A DNA stretch of 64,000 bases, taken from the NCBI GenBank assembly GCA_045807745.1, contig JBJMGT010000034.1, positions 62,001 through 126,000 on the forward strand, in the 5' to 3' direction. Position numbers and translations under genes: made by a program. Below the pieces are notes generated by a model. It did no database searches. It was given only the letters and a program-made list of their open reading frames with translations, and was not told the DNA's origin. This document shows, piece by piece, positions 7,614-16,101 of the stretch (position 1 is its first letter; every line of letters begins with the position of its first letter). The stretch comes from QHXQ01 sp045807745 (lineage in GTDB: Bacteria > Acidobacteriota > Blastocatellia > Pyrinomonadales > Pyrinomonadaceae).

Positions 7614-9239
7614 TTATGACTTCACGCGCGGCATGTCGGCGAGGGCGCGCGCGCGCATCGCGGCGCGAAAAGGTTTGGCCTCAGCGCCGCCCGCGTTCGC
7701 CGACCACTTGACACGCACTGCGCCCGACTCGCGCCCGTCCGCGCCGACGCGCAGGCTATAAGTCTCGCGCGTGCGCGGCACGTAGAGCACGAGCCGGCGG
7801 CTGAAGGGATCGTTGCGCGCGTCCGTGCCGGTGCAGAGCACTTCATCGTAGCCGTCGCCGTCGGCGTCCACGACCTCGGTCGTCCAGTTCGCGCCGCGAA
7901 AGTCGTCCACGTCGAGCGGCGCTTGACCCGCCACACGATAAGCGCCGTTCGCGTTGCGCGCCGCCATCAAGAAGAGGTGTGACGTGCCCGTGCTGCGCTC
8001 GTCGTGCAACGCGACGATGGCCGGCCCGCCTTCAGTGCGCACCACACGCGCTTCGGGCACCTTGCCGTGATGCGTCACGCCTGCGGCCAACTGCCGCGCG
8101 GACTGTTCGGTGAGTACCGCTGGCGCGCTGGCGGCGATGGGCCGCAGGCTGCGCGCGGCCGGTTTGGTCACGGCTGCAACCGGCGTGACTGTCGTCAACG
8201 CGTTCGGTTTAAGCACGGCGGCGGCCTGCGGCACAGCAACGGGCGCGGACTCGGCGCTGTGCGCCCAGACGAGCCACGCGCCGCCGAGTGTGGCGAGCAG
8301 GACGGCAGCGGCGATCATGCGCGAGGCGAGCGAGGCGCGTGTGTTAACCGACGCCAGCGTGTCGGCGAAGGGCGGCTGGGCGAGCACATCGGGCATGGGT
8401 GCAACGAGGCTCTGCGCGAGCAGGCGCCGCGCGTCCTGCGCCGTCTTGGGGCGGTCGCTTGGACTCTTGGCCAGCAGCGTGTGGACGACAAGCGCGAGAC
8501 GGCGCGGCAAGTCGCGGCATTGCGCGACGAGCGGCGGCGGCGCGGTCGTCGCTTGCTTGACCAGCACGGCCGATTGCAGTTGATCCGTGAAGGGCGGGCG
8601 CCCCGCGAGCATTTCATAGAGCAACACGCCGACGCTGTAGAGATCGCTCGATGGGCCGACGGGTTGACCCAAGCACTGTTCGGGCGACATATAGCGGGGC
8701 GTGCCGATGATGAGACCCGATTCGGTCGTCGCGTGCGTCTTGGTCACGTCGGCCGAAGTGGCGAGTACTTTGGCGATGCCGAAATCCAACAGGCAGACGC
8801 CGCGCTCGTTGAGCATGATGTTCGACGGCTTCAAGTCGCGGTGGACGATGCCGAGCGTGTGCGCTTCGGCCAACACGTCGCAGATGGCGCAGGCGATCTC
8901 GACTGCGCGTTGCGGCGTGAGTCGTTCCTGTTTCGTCAGCGCGTCGGCCAGCGTCTCGCCCTCGACGTATTCCATGACGATGAACGGTCGCCCGTCGGGC
9001 AGCCGGCCCGCGTCGTAGATCATGGCCGCGCCCGTGTGTCGGAGGCGCGCCATCGTGCGCGCTTCGCGCATGAAGCGGTCGCCGACTTCCAGGTCGGCGG
9101 CAAACTCCGGCTTCAAGACTTTGATGGCGACGGGGCGCTCAAGCCCAAGGTGTGTGGCGCGATAGACCGTGCCCATACCGCCGCGCCCGATCTCGCGTTC
9201 GACGCGGAAACGGTTGGCCACCAGGTGGGGGATACTCAT
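7614..9239 (-). CDS. Membrane-anchored serine/threonine protein kinase (PknB-like) with an outside domain
   Basis: 541 residues. Kinase domain about 11-275 with GRGGMGTVY, Lys40, Glu59, HRDLKPSN (Asp135), the DFG motif at 152-154 and the APE-like SPEQ. One transmembrane helix at about 306-327. The outside part ends in a beta-rich domain with DVDDFRGANWTTEVVDADGDGYDEVL, which resembles an FG-GAP/calcium-loop repeat (DxDGDGxDE). So an outside ligand or calcium-dependent event may be passed to the cytoplasmic kinase. Ser/Thr kinases of this layout are common in acidobacteria, planctomycetes and myxobacteria. A weak GAGGG Shine-Dalgarno precedes the ATG. Substrates are unknown. Confidence 0.93.
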   Translation of the reverse strand: MSIPHLVANRFRVEREIGRGGMGTVYRATHLGLERPVAIKVLKPEFAADLEVGDRFMREARTMARLRHTGAAMIYDAGRLPDGRPFIVMEYVEGETLADALTKQERLTPQRAVEIACAICDVLAEAHTLGIVHRDLKPSNIMLNERGVCLLDFGIAKVLATSADVTKTHATTESGLIIGTPRYMSPEQCLGQPVGPSSDLYSVGVLLYEMLAGRPPFTDQLQSAVLVKQATTAPPPLVAQCRDLPRRLALVVHTLLAKSPSDRPKTAQDARRLLAQSLVAPMPDVLAQPPFADTLASVNTRASLASRMIAAAVLLATLGGAWLVWAHSAESAPVAVPQAAAVLKPNALTTVTPVAAVTKPAARSLRPIAASAPAVLTEQSARQLAAGVTHHGKVPEARVVRTEGGPAIVALHDERSTGTSHLFLMAARNANGAYRVAGQAPLDVDDFRGANWTTEVVDADGDGYDEVLCTGTDARNDPFSRRLVLYVPRTRETYSLRVGADGRESGAVRVKWSANAGGAEAKPFRAAMRARALADMPRVKS

Positions 9240-9463
9240 GACGATAACCCTCGTTCGGGAAAAGGGTCTCTAACGGCCCGACTAAAACGCGCGGCGCGAG
9301 GGGTGGCAACGGACGACAATGCGCTCGCCGGGCGGCGAGAGGTCTGCAAAGTTAACTTGTGTCTAAACGAGACGGGGAGAAACCAGACGTAAGCTTTTAC
9401 GGCTGCCGGGCTGACGAAGTGTAGCACCAAGCGTGCGAAAAAGTAAGAGGGAGAATGACAGTG

Positions 9464-9964
9464 TCAATGCGCCCGGAGCGCCAGCAGCCAGTGGGTCAGC
9501 GCGACGACAACGAACAGTCCGGCATAGACGGTGGCGCTCAACTGTATGCGCTGGCGCAAACGCTCGCCCGCGCCGCGCGCGCTCGGTAATTGCGCGCAGA
9601 GCAGCAAGCCGACGAGCGCACAACTGAGGAGTGCTAGACCGAGCACTAACATGGGCCCCGCAGGGTTCAGTTGCAGCGCCGGAGTTAGCTGACCATGAAG
9701 TGTCAGCAGGACGCTGCGCGTCATCCCGCAGAGCGGGCACGGCACGCCGAAGCGCTGGCGAAACCAGCAGCCCCACGGGAGCACGTGCCCGGCGACTGTA
9801 ACCGAGTTGAGGTCGGCTGCGGCCACGGCGCGCGAGCCTACAAGGGCCGTAGCGAGCGCCGCGCCGCCGAGGCCCGGCACGACGCCGGGCCGGTTGAGCC
9901 ACACGCCCAACCGATTCCCGTTGCCTGCGCCGTGCTCTATGAAGTGATCGGCTAGTGCGCTCAC
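9464..9964 (-). CDS. DUF2752 family membrane protein
   Basis: 166 residues. It has the DUF2752 signature PCPLCGMTRS in mid-protein (Cys pair plus Thr-Arg) followed by LNPAGP and two hydrophobic helices. The start is a GTG overlapping the TGA stop of the upstream RDD gene (GTGA overlap), which implies translational coupling. DUF2752 proteins are small membrane proteins of unknown role, often found next to RDD, TM2 or zinc-ribbon proteins as here. Confidence 0.85.
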   Translation of the reverse strand: MSALADHFIEHGAGNGNRLGVWLNRPGVVPGLGGAALATALVGSRAVAAADLNSVTVAGHVLPWGCWFRQRFGVPCPLCGMTRSVLLTLHGQLTPALQLNPAGPMLVLGLALLSCALVGLLLCAQLPSARGAGERLRQRIQLSATVYAGLFVVVALTHWLLALRAH

Positions 9965-10680
9965 GCTGTCTTGATGACGAAGGTGCTGGCCGCTTTGTCG
10001 TGAATCGTCTGCTTCTTCTCGTCCCAGAGCGGGAAGAGCAGATCGAGCACCACGAGTAGCCAGCCGACCATCGGGATGATGCCAAGACCGGTCTGCACCA
10101 ACAGACGCAGGATCAGCGTGCCGATGGAGGGGATGTTGCCCGCTGCCTCAACCACTTTAAGATTCTGGGTATTCTGCCCGATGGACGAGCCGCGCTTGCT
10201 GACGAGAAAGACCTTGTTGTAAAGACCAAAGCCAAAGACGGACACGAAGGTGATAATCATGCCGAAACACAAGATGAAGAAGACGCTGTCCTGTCCGCCC
10301 GCCGCGCTGCCGAGGCCGGCGAGCACGATAAAGACAATGAACAGCACGATCATGATCGCGAGGTTGATGCCGCCGTCGATCAGCGCGGCGACTACGCGGT
10401 CGCCCCACTCGGCGTAGCGCATGGGCGCACCGTAAGCGGTTGGTATAGGCGTGCTATAGCCGTAAGGGGCAAGGGGCGGCGGGGGCGTCTGAAAAGCTGG
10501 ATTGGGTGGCGGGGGCGGCGCGTAAGGACTGCCCGCGGGTGCGCCGCTGCCGGCGGGCGCGTTCAGTTCTTCCGTCGGCGTGCGCCAACCACCGGGTGTG
10601 GGCGCGAGTGCCGCGCCACATTGGACGCAGAATTTCGTCCCGTCAACGTTGTTCGTGCCACAAGTTGCACAGATGGCCAT
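9961..10680 (-). CDS. Zinc-ribbon RDD family membrane protein
   Basis: 239 residues from the ATG at 10680, which is preceded by a good Shine-Dalgarno (GAAGGAG); the frame is open further upstream but without such a signal. Layout: an N-terminal zinc ribbon (CATC..CVQC, residues about 4-22), a long Pro/Tyr-rich linker (about 35-85), then an RDD domain with several membrane helices, beginning WGDRVVAALIDG (the Arg and Asp that name the family). RDD proteins are small integral membrane proteins, some linked to ion or solute transport; the role here is unknown. The stop overlaps the next gene's start. Confidence 0.88.
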   Translation of the reverse strand: MAICATCGTNNVDGTKFCVQCGAALAPTPGGWRTPTEELNAPAGSGAPAGSPYAPPPPPNPAFQTPPPPLAPYGYSTPIPTAYGAPMRYAEWGDRVVAALIDGGINLAIMIVLFIVFIVLAGLGSAAGGQDSVFFILCFGMIITFVSVFGFGLYNKVFLVSKRGSSIGQNTQNLKVVEAAGNIPSIGTLILRLLVQTGLGIIPMVGWLLVVLDLLFPLWDEKKQTIHDKAASTFVIKTA

Positions 10681-10726
10681 CGATGCTTCTCCTTCAAGCG
10701 GGGTTGTTGCTTTATGTGCGATTGAT

Positions 10727-11590
10727 TCAAGTGACGGCGGGCAGCCAGAAAGTCTGTCCGTCGGCGACCAGGCGGCGCAGGCCCAAACCGGGCAACTCTT
10801 TCTCATGAACGCCGAGAAAAGTAAAGTGCGGCAAGTCGCTCTGCACGGTTTGAAACCAGCCGTGCCGCGCCAGCATAGCGCGCACCTCCGCGTTCGTAAA
10901 CTCCGTCACGTCGAAGGCCAACATGGCGAGGTGTTGCGACGCGCCGGGCGCGGCCACCGAATAGAGGATCGACTTGGCGAAATCCTTACTGCAAAACAGA
11001 CCACGCGCTTCGAGCGCCAGCACGGCGGCGATCTGCTCGTCGGGTGCGAGCGCGCGCAGTCGCGCGACTTCAGTTGCGCTCAGACAGCTTTGCGCGCGCC
11101 AATGATCGAGCGCGGGTTCGACGCGCGAATTCCACAGCCTGAGCGTGTCCTCGTAACTACGTCGCGCCGCTTCCGCGCCGCCGCGCGGCGTGATGTCAAA
11201 GCCCGCCAACAGTGCTTCCCTCCGCGCTGCAACGAGTCTCAACATCGCCGCCGCCTGCAACTCGATAACTGTGTTGCCAATAACCCATCCGTTCGGCGCG
11301 CGCGCTTGCCGTTGAAATTCCTCAACCTCGGCCGCGCTGCGGAACACGCAGACCGGCGGCACGAGTACGTTGCACTCAGCCAGAAACATCGCGCCGTACT
11401 CGGCGAGCAGACGCCGCGCGACCGGATCGTTCAGATCGCAAAGTTCTGCCACCTGCATGCCCCGCCGCTTGAGCGCGCGCCGGAGCGCGGCGTAGAAAGG
11501 CGAGGCCGAGAAAGTTTGTGCGCTCGTATCTATGTTGCTGGCGTGGTTGTCGTCGCGCATGCGGCTTGTCTGGATCTGCTCACCGGCCAT
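10727..11590 (-). CDS. Hypothetical protein (cytoplasmic, helical)
   Basis: 287 residues, no signal peptide or membrane helix. Mostly alpha-helical with scattered conserved-looking spots: LAEYGAMFLAE, GWVIGNTVIELQAAAML, and a C-terminal PHFTFLGVHEKELPGLGLRRLVADGQTFWL. I do not recognise a family. It is 46 bases upstream of the zinc-ribbon RDD gene on the same strand and probably shares its operon. An earlier start is possible, as the N-terminal 25 residues look disordered. Confidence 0.6.
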   Translation of the reverse strand: MAGEQIQTSRMRDDNHASNIDTSAQTFSASPFYAALRRALKRRGMQVAELCDLNDPVARRLLAEYGAMFLAECNVLVPPVCVFRSAAEVEEFQRQARAPNGWVIGNTVIELQAAAMLRLVAARREALLAGFDITPRGGAEAARRSYEDTLRLWNSRVEPALDHWRAQSCLSATEVARLRALAPDEQIAAVLALEARGLFCSKDFAKSILYSVAAPGASQHLAMLAFDVTEFTNAEVRAMLARHGWFQTVQSDLPHFTFLGVHEKELPGLGLRRLVADGQTFWLPAVT

Positions 11591-11678
11591 ACAAGCTGTC
11601 GGCGCGCCGCTCCGTTATGCGTTATGCTAACAGGAGTTGAGAGCGAACGGAAGAAGGGTTCAGGCGCTAGAGGTCGAG

Positions 11679-12032
11679 ATGGATCAGTTAGCCCAATTTC
11701 ACGCGACGCTCGCCACCTACCGCAAACACGGCTGGCAACTCAGACGCGTCCTGATGACTGATGCCACGCTCGCCGCCTTGCGCGCGGCCATCGGCGGCGC
11801 TGAAACAGACGCGGCGCGCTTTGCGGAGACCGACGTGCAGCCCGCGCCGTTCGACGCTCTGTGGCTCGCACGCCCCTCGCACGGCGGGCGCGAAGCATGG
11901 GAGCTGCGTCTCATCGCCGAGCCGCCCTTCGCGCTGTTTGAGTTGTTTGAAGCAGACGAAGCGGAAGAAGACCGCGAAGACGTGCGCCGCGAGATGGAGG
12001 CGAGGCTGAGGGAAACGATGAATGATGAATGA
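11679..12032 (+). CDS. Hypothetical small protein with acidic C-terminus
   Basis: 117 residues from the ATG at 11679; a TTG at 11637 is the only upstream alternative. It starts MDQLAQFHATLATYRKHGWQL, has a central part with WLARPSHGGREAWELRL, and ends in an acidic helix (FEADEAEEDREDVRREMEA). No family recognised. Its last residues (ETMNDE) are encoded by the left arm of the TTCATCA-word hairpin at 12013-12091, so the repeat has been read into the protein end. Confidence 0.55.
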   Translation: MDQLAQFHATLATYRKHGWQLRRVLMTDATLAALRAAIGGAETDAARFAETDVQPAPFDALWLARPSHGGREAWELRLIAEPPFALFELFEADEAEEDREDVRREMEARLRETMNDE

Positions 12033-12094
12033 TGAACTGAGAGAGTCTGTCTTTCCTTCATCGTTCATCATTCATCATTCATCATTCATCGTTT
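12013..12094. repeat. Word-repeat hairpin (TTCATCA type) overlapping a gene end
   Basis: The left arm 12013-12037 has three GATGAAT-like words; the right arm, about 12062-12094, has four TTCATCA words. The arms are complementary apart from the extra unit. It lies between convergent genes (11679+ and 12094-) and overlaps the coding end of the first. Probably a two-way terminator or RNA-end structure; same family style as the other hairpins. Confidence 0.8.
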
Positions 12095-13119
12095 TACCTA
12101 CGTCCCATCTTGACCGGAATCTCTTGTTGCTGACCGGCGCGTATGACGGTGACGTTGACGGTCTGGCCGGGCGCGGCGCGGTGGATGCGCGCTTCAAATT
12201 CGGCCTTGGTGCGGATGGGCGTGCCGTTGAACTCCATGACGATGTCGCCTTCGTGCAAGCCGGCGATATCGGCCGGGCGATTTGTGACCACGTCGTTCAC
12301 TTGCACGCCGAACAGGTGCGAGCCGGGCACTTGCACGCGCTCGTAATCGTTCACACCAAGGAAGCCTTCGGGGCCGCCGCCCGGATTCATCAGCGTATCA
12401 CTGTCGCGGTCGAAGTCGGCCGACGACGCCGGGGTGAGCGTCGTCACCTTGGGCATATCGTCGCGCAAGAATATGATCTCGACCGTCTTGCCGATGGGCG
12501 TTGAGCGGAGCAGACGGGTCATGTCGCCTTCGTTCTGCGGGTGTTTGCCATCGTAGCCGGTGATGATGTCGCCGCCGACGAGACCGGCGCGCTCAGCCGG
12601 GCTGTTCGGGATGACCGCATCCACCATCACGCCGGCCTCCGTATTGGCAAAGCCGCGCGTGCCGAAGAACGAGCGCGGCGTCGGCGGTGTGTTTATATTT
12701 TTGGTCAGCCCCAACATGGTGAATATATTCTGCCTGAGTTTGTCGCGCCAGAAGGGACGATCGCGCAGCCACGTGCCGCCGCCCGCCGAGGTGAGCAAGA
12801 TCATCAGTAACGGCCACATGAGCCAGTTCATGCGCCAACGGCTGCGGCGACGACACCTCGGGGCGAGCGTCGTGGTCGGTTGCACGGGCGCATACGCCGT
12901 CGGTTGCGGTGCGGGCGAGAACGCCGCTGGCACGTTGCTGCCATCAAAGCGCATCGTCGCGACGTACTCGGCGACGCCCTCGCCGAGCCGGTAGCCGCAC
13001 GCGCGGCAGAAGCGCATGCCATGCATGAAGCCGGCGTGACAGTTCGGGCAGGAGAGCGTCTCGACGGCGACAGGCCGCGCAGTTCTGGTGTCCGCGTTTC
13101 TCTGTTGATTAGTCTCCAT
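12094..13119 (-). CDS. Zinc-ribbon, membrane-anchored double-PDZ protein
   Basis: 341 residues from the ATG at 13119. N-terminal zinc ribbon (CPNC..CRAC, about 24-44), a Pro-rich linker, a transmembrane helix (WLMWPLLMILLTSAGG, about 118-135), then two PDZ domains: the first around GVMVDAVIPNSPAERAGLVGGDII, the second around GVQVNDVVTNRPADIAGLHEGDIV, each with the carboxylate-loop and GD-I pattern. No protease domain is present, so this is a scaffold or adaptor rather than an HtrA protease. Inference: it sits in the inner membrane with the PDZ domains outside. The spacer 13120-13357 shows no gene. Confidence 0.85.
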   Translation of the reverse strand: METNQQRNADTRTARPVAVETLSCPNCHAGFMHGMRFCRACGYRLGEGVAEYVATMRFDGSNVPAAFSPAPQPTAYAPVQPTTTLAPRCRRRSRWRMNWLMWPLLMILLTSAGGGTWLRDRPFWRDKLRQNIFTMLGLTKNINTPPTPRSFFGTRGFANTEAGVMVDAVIPNSPAERAGLVGGDIITGYDGKHPQNEGDMTRLLRSTPIGKTVEIIFLRDDMPKVTTLTPASSADFDRDSDTLMNPGGGPEGFLGVNDYERVQVPGSHLFGVQVNDVVTNRPADIAGLHEGDIVMEFNGTPIRTKAEFEARIHRAAPGQTVNVTVIRAGQQQEIPVKMGRR

Positions 13120-13357
13120 CTGTATGCACCTGAGACGAGTTGGACGTTCTGACCCGAGGGGGCTTGGCCGCAAGTTATAGGCCGTAACAAAAACAGTACG
13201 CAGTCCGGGACACCCCGGTTGCACATTGTTACCCCGCAGCATAAACTTTACACTCAGACGAGCACGAAGGCACGCGCACAAGGACGACCGAAGCGATCCG
13301 ACCGCGCCTCAACCACTGGCACGAAGCGTGCTGTTAAGACGGCGATAGGATAAAAAG

Positions 13358-13396
13358 AGGGATGAATAAGAGGCCGATTTTTCATCCTTCATCCCT
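13358..13396. repeat. Short word-repeat hairpin (GGATGAA type)
   Basis: Arms 13358-13366 and 13388-13396 are a perfect 9-bp inverted repeat; the right side repeats TTCATCC twice. It sits in the divergent gap between the PDZ protein gene and the small gene at 13456. It is a shorter member of the word-hairpin family. Confidence 0.6.
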
Positions 13397-13455
13397 GCTT
13401 AAGCCAAGCCGCGCACGAAGCCGCGCAAGCCTGAAAGCGAGAGGTACACCCGACT

Positions 13456-13674
13456 GTGGAAGTAGTCAAAGCACTCGCCGCCCTGAAGCCGCTCTACGGC
13501 AAGGATAATGTCGAAGTCGTGACCGCCGACGGCCAGCGCGTGCGCGGCGTCGTCAAAAGCATGCGCCAGACACAGGCCCTCACCAAGCCCAGCGTCAAGA
13601 TGCAACGCGCCGATGGCGAGATCATCAAAATCGCCTTCGACTCCATCGCGGAGATCATCGATCACAATCAATAA
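13456..13674 (+). CDS. Hypothetical 72-residue protein, possibly a small beta-barrel
   Basis: 72 residues with a GTG start; an AGAGGT Shine-Dalgarno-like sequence lies about ten bases before it. The sequence alternates short strands: NVEVVTADGQRVRGVVKSM, then SVKMQRADGEIIKIAFDSIAEI. This resembles small Sm-like or SH3-like barrels, but I cannot name a family. Coding style and the preceding ribosome site support a real gene. Hairpins flank it on both sides (13358 and 13675). Confidence 0.6.
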   Translation: MEVVKALAALKPLYGKDNVEVVTADGQRVRGVVKSMRQTQALTKPSVKMQRADGEIIKIAFDSIAEIIDHNQ

Positions 13675-13766
13675 CAGTCTAGAGAGTGTGGAGTCCGGAG
13701 AGTCAAGGAAGTGCGCTTGCCCGCATTGACTCTCTAGACTCTCCAGACTCCGCACTCTCTAGACTG
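13675..13766. repeat. Word-repeat hairpin (CTCTAGACTCTCCAGACTC type)
   Basis: The left arm 13675-13704 and the right arm 13727-13766 pair imperfectly; the right arm holds one additional AGTCTAGAG word. Words such as GAGTCTGGAGAGTCTAGAGAGT recur. It lies directly after the small gene at 13456-13674 and before the gene at 13825. A TATAGT at 13791-13796 just downstream may be the -10 of the next gene. Confidence 0.75.
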
Positions 13767-13824
13767 TTTTTATCTCGCCACTGTTTTATGTATAGTACAT
13801 ACGTGCAGGCGCGCTAGGTGGCCT

Positions 13825-14478
13825 GTGGCAAGAGTGATGGAGAAAAGCTCACAGATGACGATGGAAGAGTTGGGCGGGCGCGTGGCCAGCGTGTGGGCGG
13901 GCTTGCGCCCGGCGACGCGCAGTCTGGTCGAGCGTGCGCTGCAACAACAGTCGCCGCAGGGCGTACCTGTGGCGCGTAGCTCGGCCGCGTATGACGCGCG
14001 CGCCGAGTGGGAGTTGAGCCGGCTGCTCGCGGCGCTCGACGACCGCGTGCGCGAACAGGGCGCGCTCTCCTTGAATGCCGAGCAGACGCGCGAGTTGGGG
14101 CACGTAGCGGAGACCTGCGCGCACGTCTTGCACCACGAGGCGCGCTCGGCCGAAGTCTTCGCGCAACTGTTCGAGCGGGCCCTGCGCGCGCACGACTACC
14201 GGCGCGTGGACGCGCTCGCCGACACGCTCGCGCCGCGCCTGCCGCCCAGCGAAATCTGTGAACTGGCGCGGCACGCGAACCCGGCCGTGCGGGCGCTCGC
14301 CTACGAGGCGCTGGCGCAAGCGCCGACCTCCACGTTGGTCGATCTGCTCGGCGATCCAGTGGACGCCGAGGTCGCGCGCGATGCACTTGCGGCGCAGGCC
14401 GACGATTACGGCTCAGATGAAGCGCGCTGGTTGCTCAACGCGCTCGAACGCGCCGACGAGATGGAAGACGATGGATAA
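13825..14478 (+). CDS. Hypothetical HEAT-like helical protein
   Basis: 217 residues with a GTG start at 13825; the ATG at 13837 is an equally good choice. All-helical, Ala/Arg/Glu-rich, with repeat-like helices (ERALRAHDYRRVDALADTLAPR, LARHANPAVRALAYEAL, LLGDPVDAEVARDAL) that look like HEAT or armadillo repeats. No signal peptide or membrane helix. No named family recognised. It is convergent with ispH across a strong two-way terminator. Confidence 0.6.
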   Translation: MARVMEKSSQMTMEELGGRVASVWAGLRPATRSLVERALQQQSPQGVPVARSSAAYDARAEWELSRLLAALDDRVREQGALSLNAEQTRELGHVAETCAHVLHHEARSAEVFAQLFERALRAHDYRRVDALADTLAPRLPPSEICELARHANPAVRALAYEALAQAPTSTLVDLLGDPVDAEVARDALAAQADDYGSDEARWLLNALERADEMEDDG

Positions 14479-14506
14479 AAAAGCCGCTCAAGTTCGAGCG
14501 GCTTTT
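14479..14506. terminator. Two-way Rho-independent terminator
   Basis: An 11-bp perfect stem (AAAAGCCGCTC at 14479-14489 with GAGCGGCTTTT at 14496-14506) around a 6-base loop. It has an A run on one side and a T run on the other, so it can end transcripts of both the gene at 13825 and ispH. Confidence 0.88.
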
Positions 14507-14534
14507 AAATTTCATCCCTTTAACGCTTCAGTCT

Positions 14535-15389
14535 TTAGCTCTGCTCGGCCGCGCCAATCTCGCGCAGGCGTGCGAGCGTCTGCTCGATCAGCCAGTTCGG
14601 CGTGGACGCGCCCGCCGTCACACCCACACGCTTCGCACCGCGCAAATCTTCGGCGTTGATCTCGTCCGGCGTCTCGATCAAGAAACTGCGCGCGCACTGT
14701 TCCTGACAGACCGACAGCAGCTTGACGCTGTTTGATGAGTGCTTACCGCCGATGATGTAGAAGGCGTCTACGTGCCCGGCGAGCGCGCGCGCCGCGTCCT
14801 GCCGGTCGCGTGTGGCCGAGCAGATCGTGTTGACGATCTGCGGTTCGCTGTCGGCCTGCAAACGCACCGCATCTGCCGCCTCAAGAAACGTGCTTAGCTT
14901 AATCGTCGTCTGCGAGACGACGAGCGGCGCGTGCAGGCGGGGTAGCGCCGCGACCTCACTCGCGTCGCGGACGACATGCGCGTTATTCGGCGCGTAGCCT
15001 TTCACGCCGATCATCTCCGGATGGTCTGGATTGCCAACGACGACCACATCGCGTCCTTCGGCGGCCGCGCGCTCCGCGAGCTTCTGCACCTTCGTCACAA
15101 ACGGGCAGGTCGCATCGATGACCTGCTCGGCGCGCGCTTCCAGTTCGCGTTGCACCTCCGGCGTCACGCCGTGTGCGCGTATGACCGCAGTGATGCCCGG
15201 CTCGACTTCCGCGGGCGCGTTGATGGTCGCCACGCCTTCGGCTTCGAGCCGTTTGATCTCCTGCGTATTGTGAATCAGCGGCCCGAGCGTGCGCACCCGC
15301 GCACCCGCGCCCAGCGCCTCTTCGACCATCTCCACGGCGCGCTCGACGCCGAAACAGAAGCCGTACTCTTCAGCTAAGAGAACCTGCAT
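14535..15389 (-). CDS. ispH: 4-hydroxy-3-methylbut-2-enyl diphosphate reductase (IspH/LytB)
   Basis: 284 residues, a normal length. IspH performs the last step of the MEP isoprenoid pathway, reducing HMBPP to IPP and DMAPP with a 4Fe-4S cluster. All three cluster cysteines are present: Cys12 (YGFCFGVERA), Cys95 (DATCPFVTKV) and Cys190 (NTICSATRDRQ). The active-site His40 (LIHN), His73 (RAHG) and the HPE motif at 123-125 are also there, and the C-terminal VTAGASTPNWLIE is typical. No other MEP genes are in the window. A hairpin at 15403-15473 lies between it and the upstream gene. Confidence 0.97.
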   Translation of the reverse strand: MQVLLAEEYGFCFGVERAVEMVEEALGAGARVRTLGPLIHNTQEIKRLEAEGVATINAPAEVEPGITAVIRAHGVTPEVQRELEARAEQVIDATCPFVTKVQKLAERAAAEGRDVVVVGNPDHPEMIGVKGYAPNNAHVVRDASEVAALPRLHAPLVVSQTTIKLSTFLEAADAVRLQADSEPQIVNTICSATRDRQDAARALAGHVDAFYIIGGKHSSNSVKLLSVCQEQCARSFLIETPDEINAEDLRGAKRVGVTAGASTPNWLIEQTLARLREIGAAEQS

Positions 15390-15402
15390 AATTTTTATTG
15401 TG

Positions 15403-15473
15403 GATTGCGGAATTCGGATTGCGGATTAGAAAAAGCCGTTTGTCTTTTAATCCACAATCCGAATTCCGCAATC
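15403..15473. repeat. Word-repeat hairpin (ATTGCGGAATTCGG type)
   Basis: Arms 15403-15428 and 15448-15473 are complementary over 26 bp with one mismatch. It lies between two minus-strand genes: after the end of the gene at 15482 and 14 bases before the ispH start. Words resemble those of the hairpin at 7534. Confidence 0.85.
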
Positions 15474-15481
15474 AAAAATCG

Positions 15482-15763
15482 TCACACCGTGCCCGGCGGC
15501 TGATCGGTCACATGATGTTGCTGGGCCGTGCGGCGGCGCGCCCACTCTTCGCGCAAACGGTCGCCGCCCGCCACTGCTTGCTCGATCCAGTCAATGTTCT
15601 TGTCGGCGAACCAGCCGATTGCGCCCCAGAAGTTTTTCTGAAACTCGCCCAGTTGATGAGCCGCATCGCGCGGCAGGATCGCATAAGACGCGTCGCAGAG
15701 TTGGCGCAAGGCGTCGCAGAGCGAGGCGCAAGAGCGATTTGGTGTCTGGTCTGTGCTATCCAT
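15482..15763 (-). CDS. Hypothetical 93-residue protein
   Basis: 93 residues from the ATG at 15763, preceded by GAGGAG about eleven bases upstream; longer readings of the frame lack this signal. The sequence is helical and amphipathic (CDALRQLCDASYAILPRDAAHQLGEF, NFWGAIGWFADKNIDWIEQAV). No signal peptide and no family recognised. It is probably transcribed with ispH, although a hairpin separates them. The 338 bases between 15764 and the next gene hold a promoter but no gene. Confidence 0.5.
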   Translation of the reverse strand: MDSTDQTPNRSCASLCDALRQLCDASYAILPRDAAHQLGEFQKNFWGAIGWFADKNIDWIEQAVAGGDRLREEWARRRTAQQHHVTDQPPGTV

Positions 15764-15928
15764 ACTTATCACACTCCTCACCAGCCTCATACGGGCGCAC
15801 GACCGCGCGCGTTCCCGTCGAGATATTAGCACAGCGGTGGGCGGAACACTGAAGCCGCATGCGCCCGCCCATTTCGCGCTCCATTGATCGGCAGTGCTGC
15901 AAGGCGCGAACATGGGGGCGACCTCCGT

Positions 15929-15957
15929 TTGTCCGAAATCATACACGCTGGTATACT
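15929..15957 (+). promoter_or_regulatory. Candidate sigma-70-type promoter
   Basis: TTGTCC at 15929-15934 and TATACT at 15952-15957, exactly 17 bases apart, upstream of the radical SAM gene at 16102. The leader would be about 140 bases. Confidence 0.5.
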
Positions 15958-16101
15958 GCGCCCGGACAATTCACCCTCGACACTTGGATCGAGTTTCCCC
16001 CGACTCCTTCCTCTTGCCGGCAGTGGATTTTCGCCACTGCCGCATCCCACAGGTATCAACCAAAATTTTCCGCCCTCAAATAGAAGGGGAGGGTAACTAT
16101 C

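Noticed and set aside
8004..9392. 462-residue plus-strand frame opposite the kinase gene
   Set aside because: Arg/Gly/His-rich antisense shadow of a GC-rich gene; the kinase strand has all motifs.
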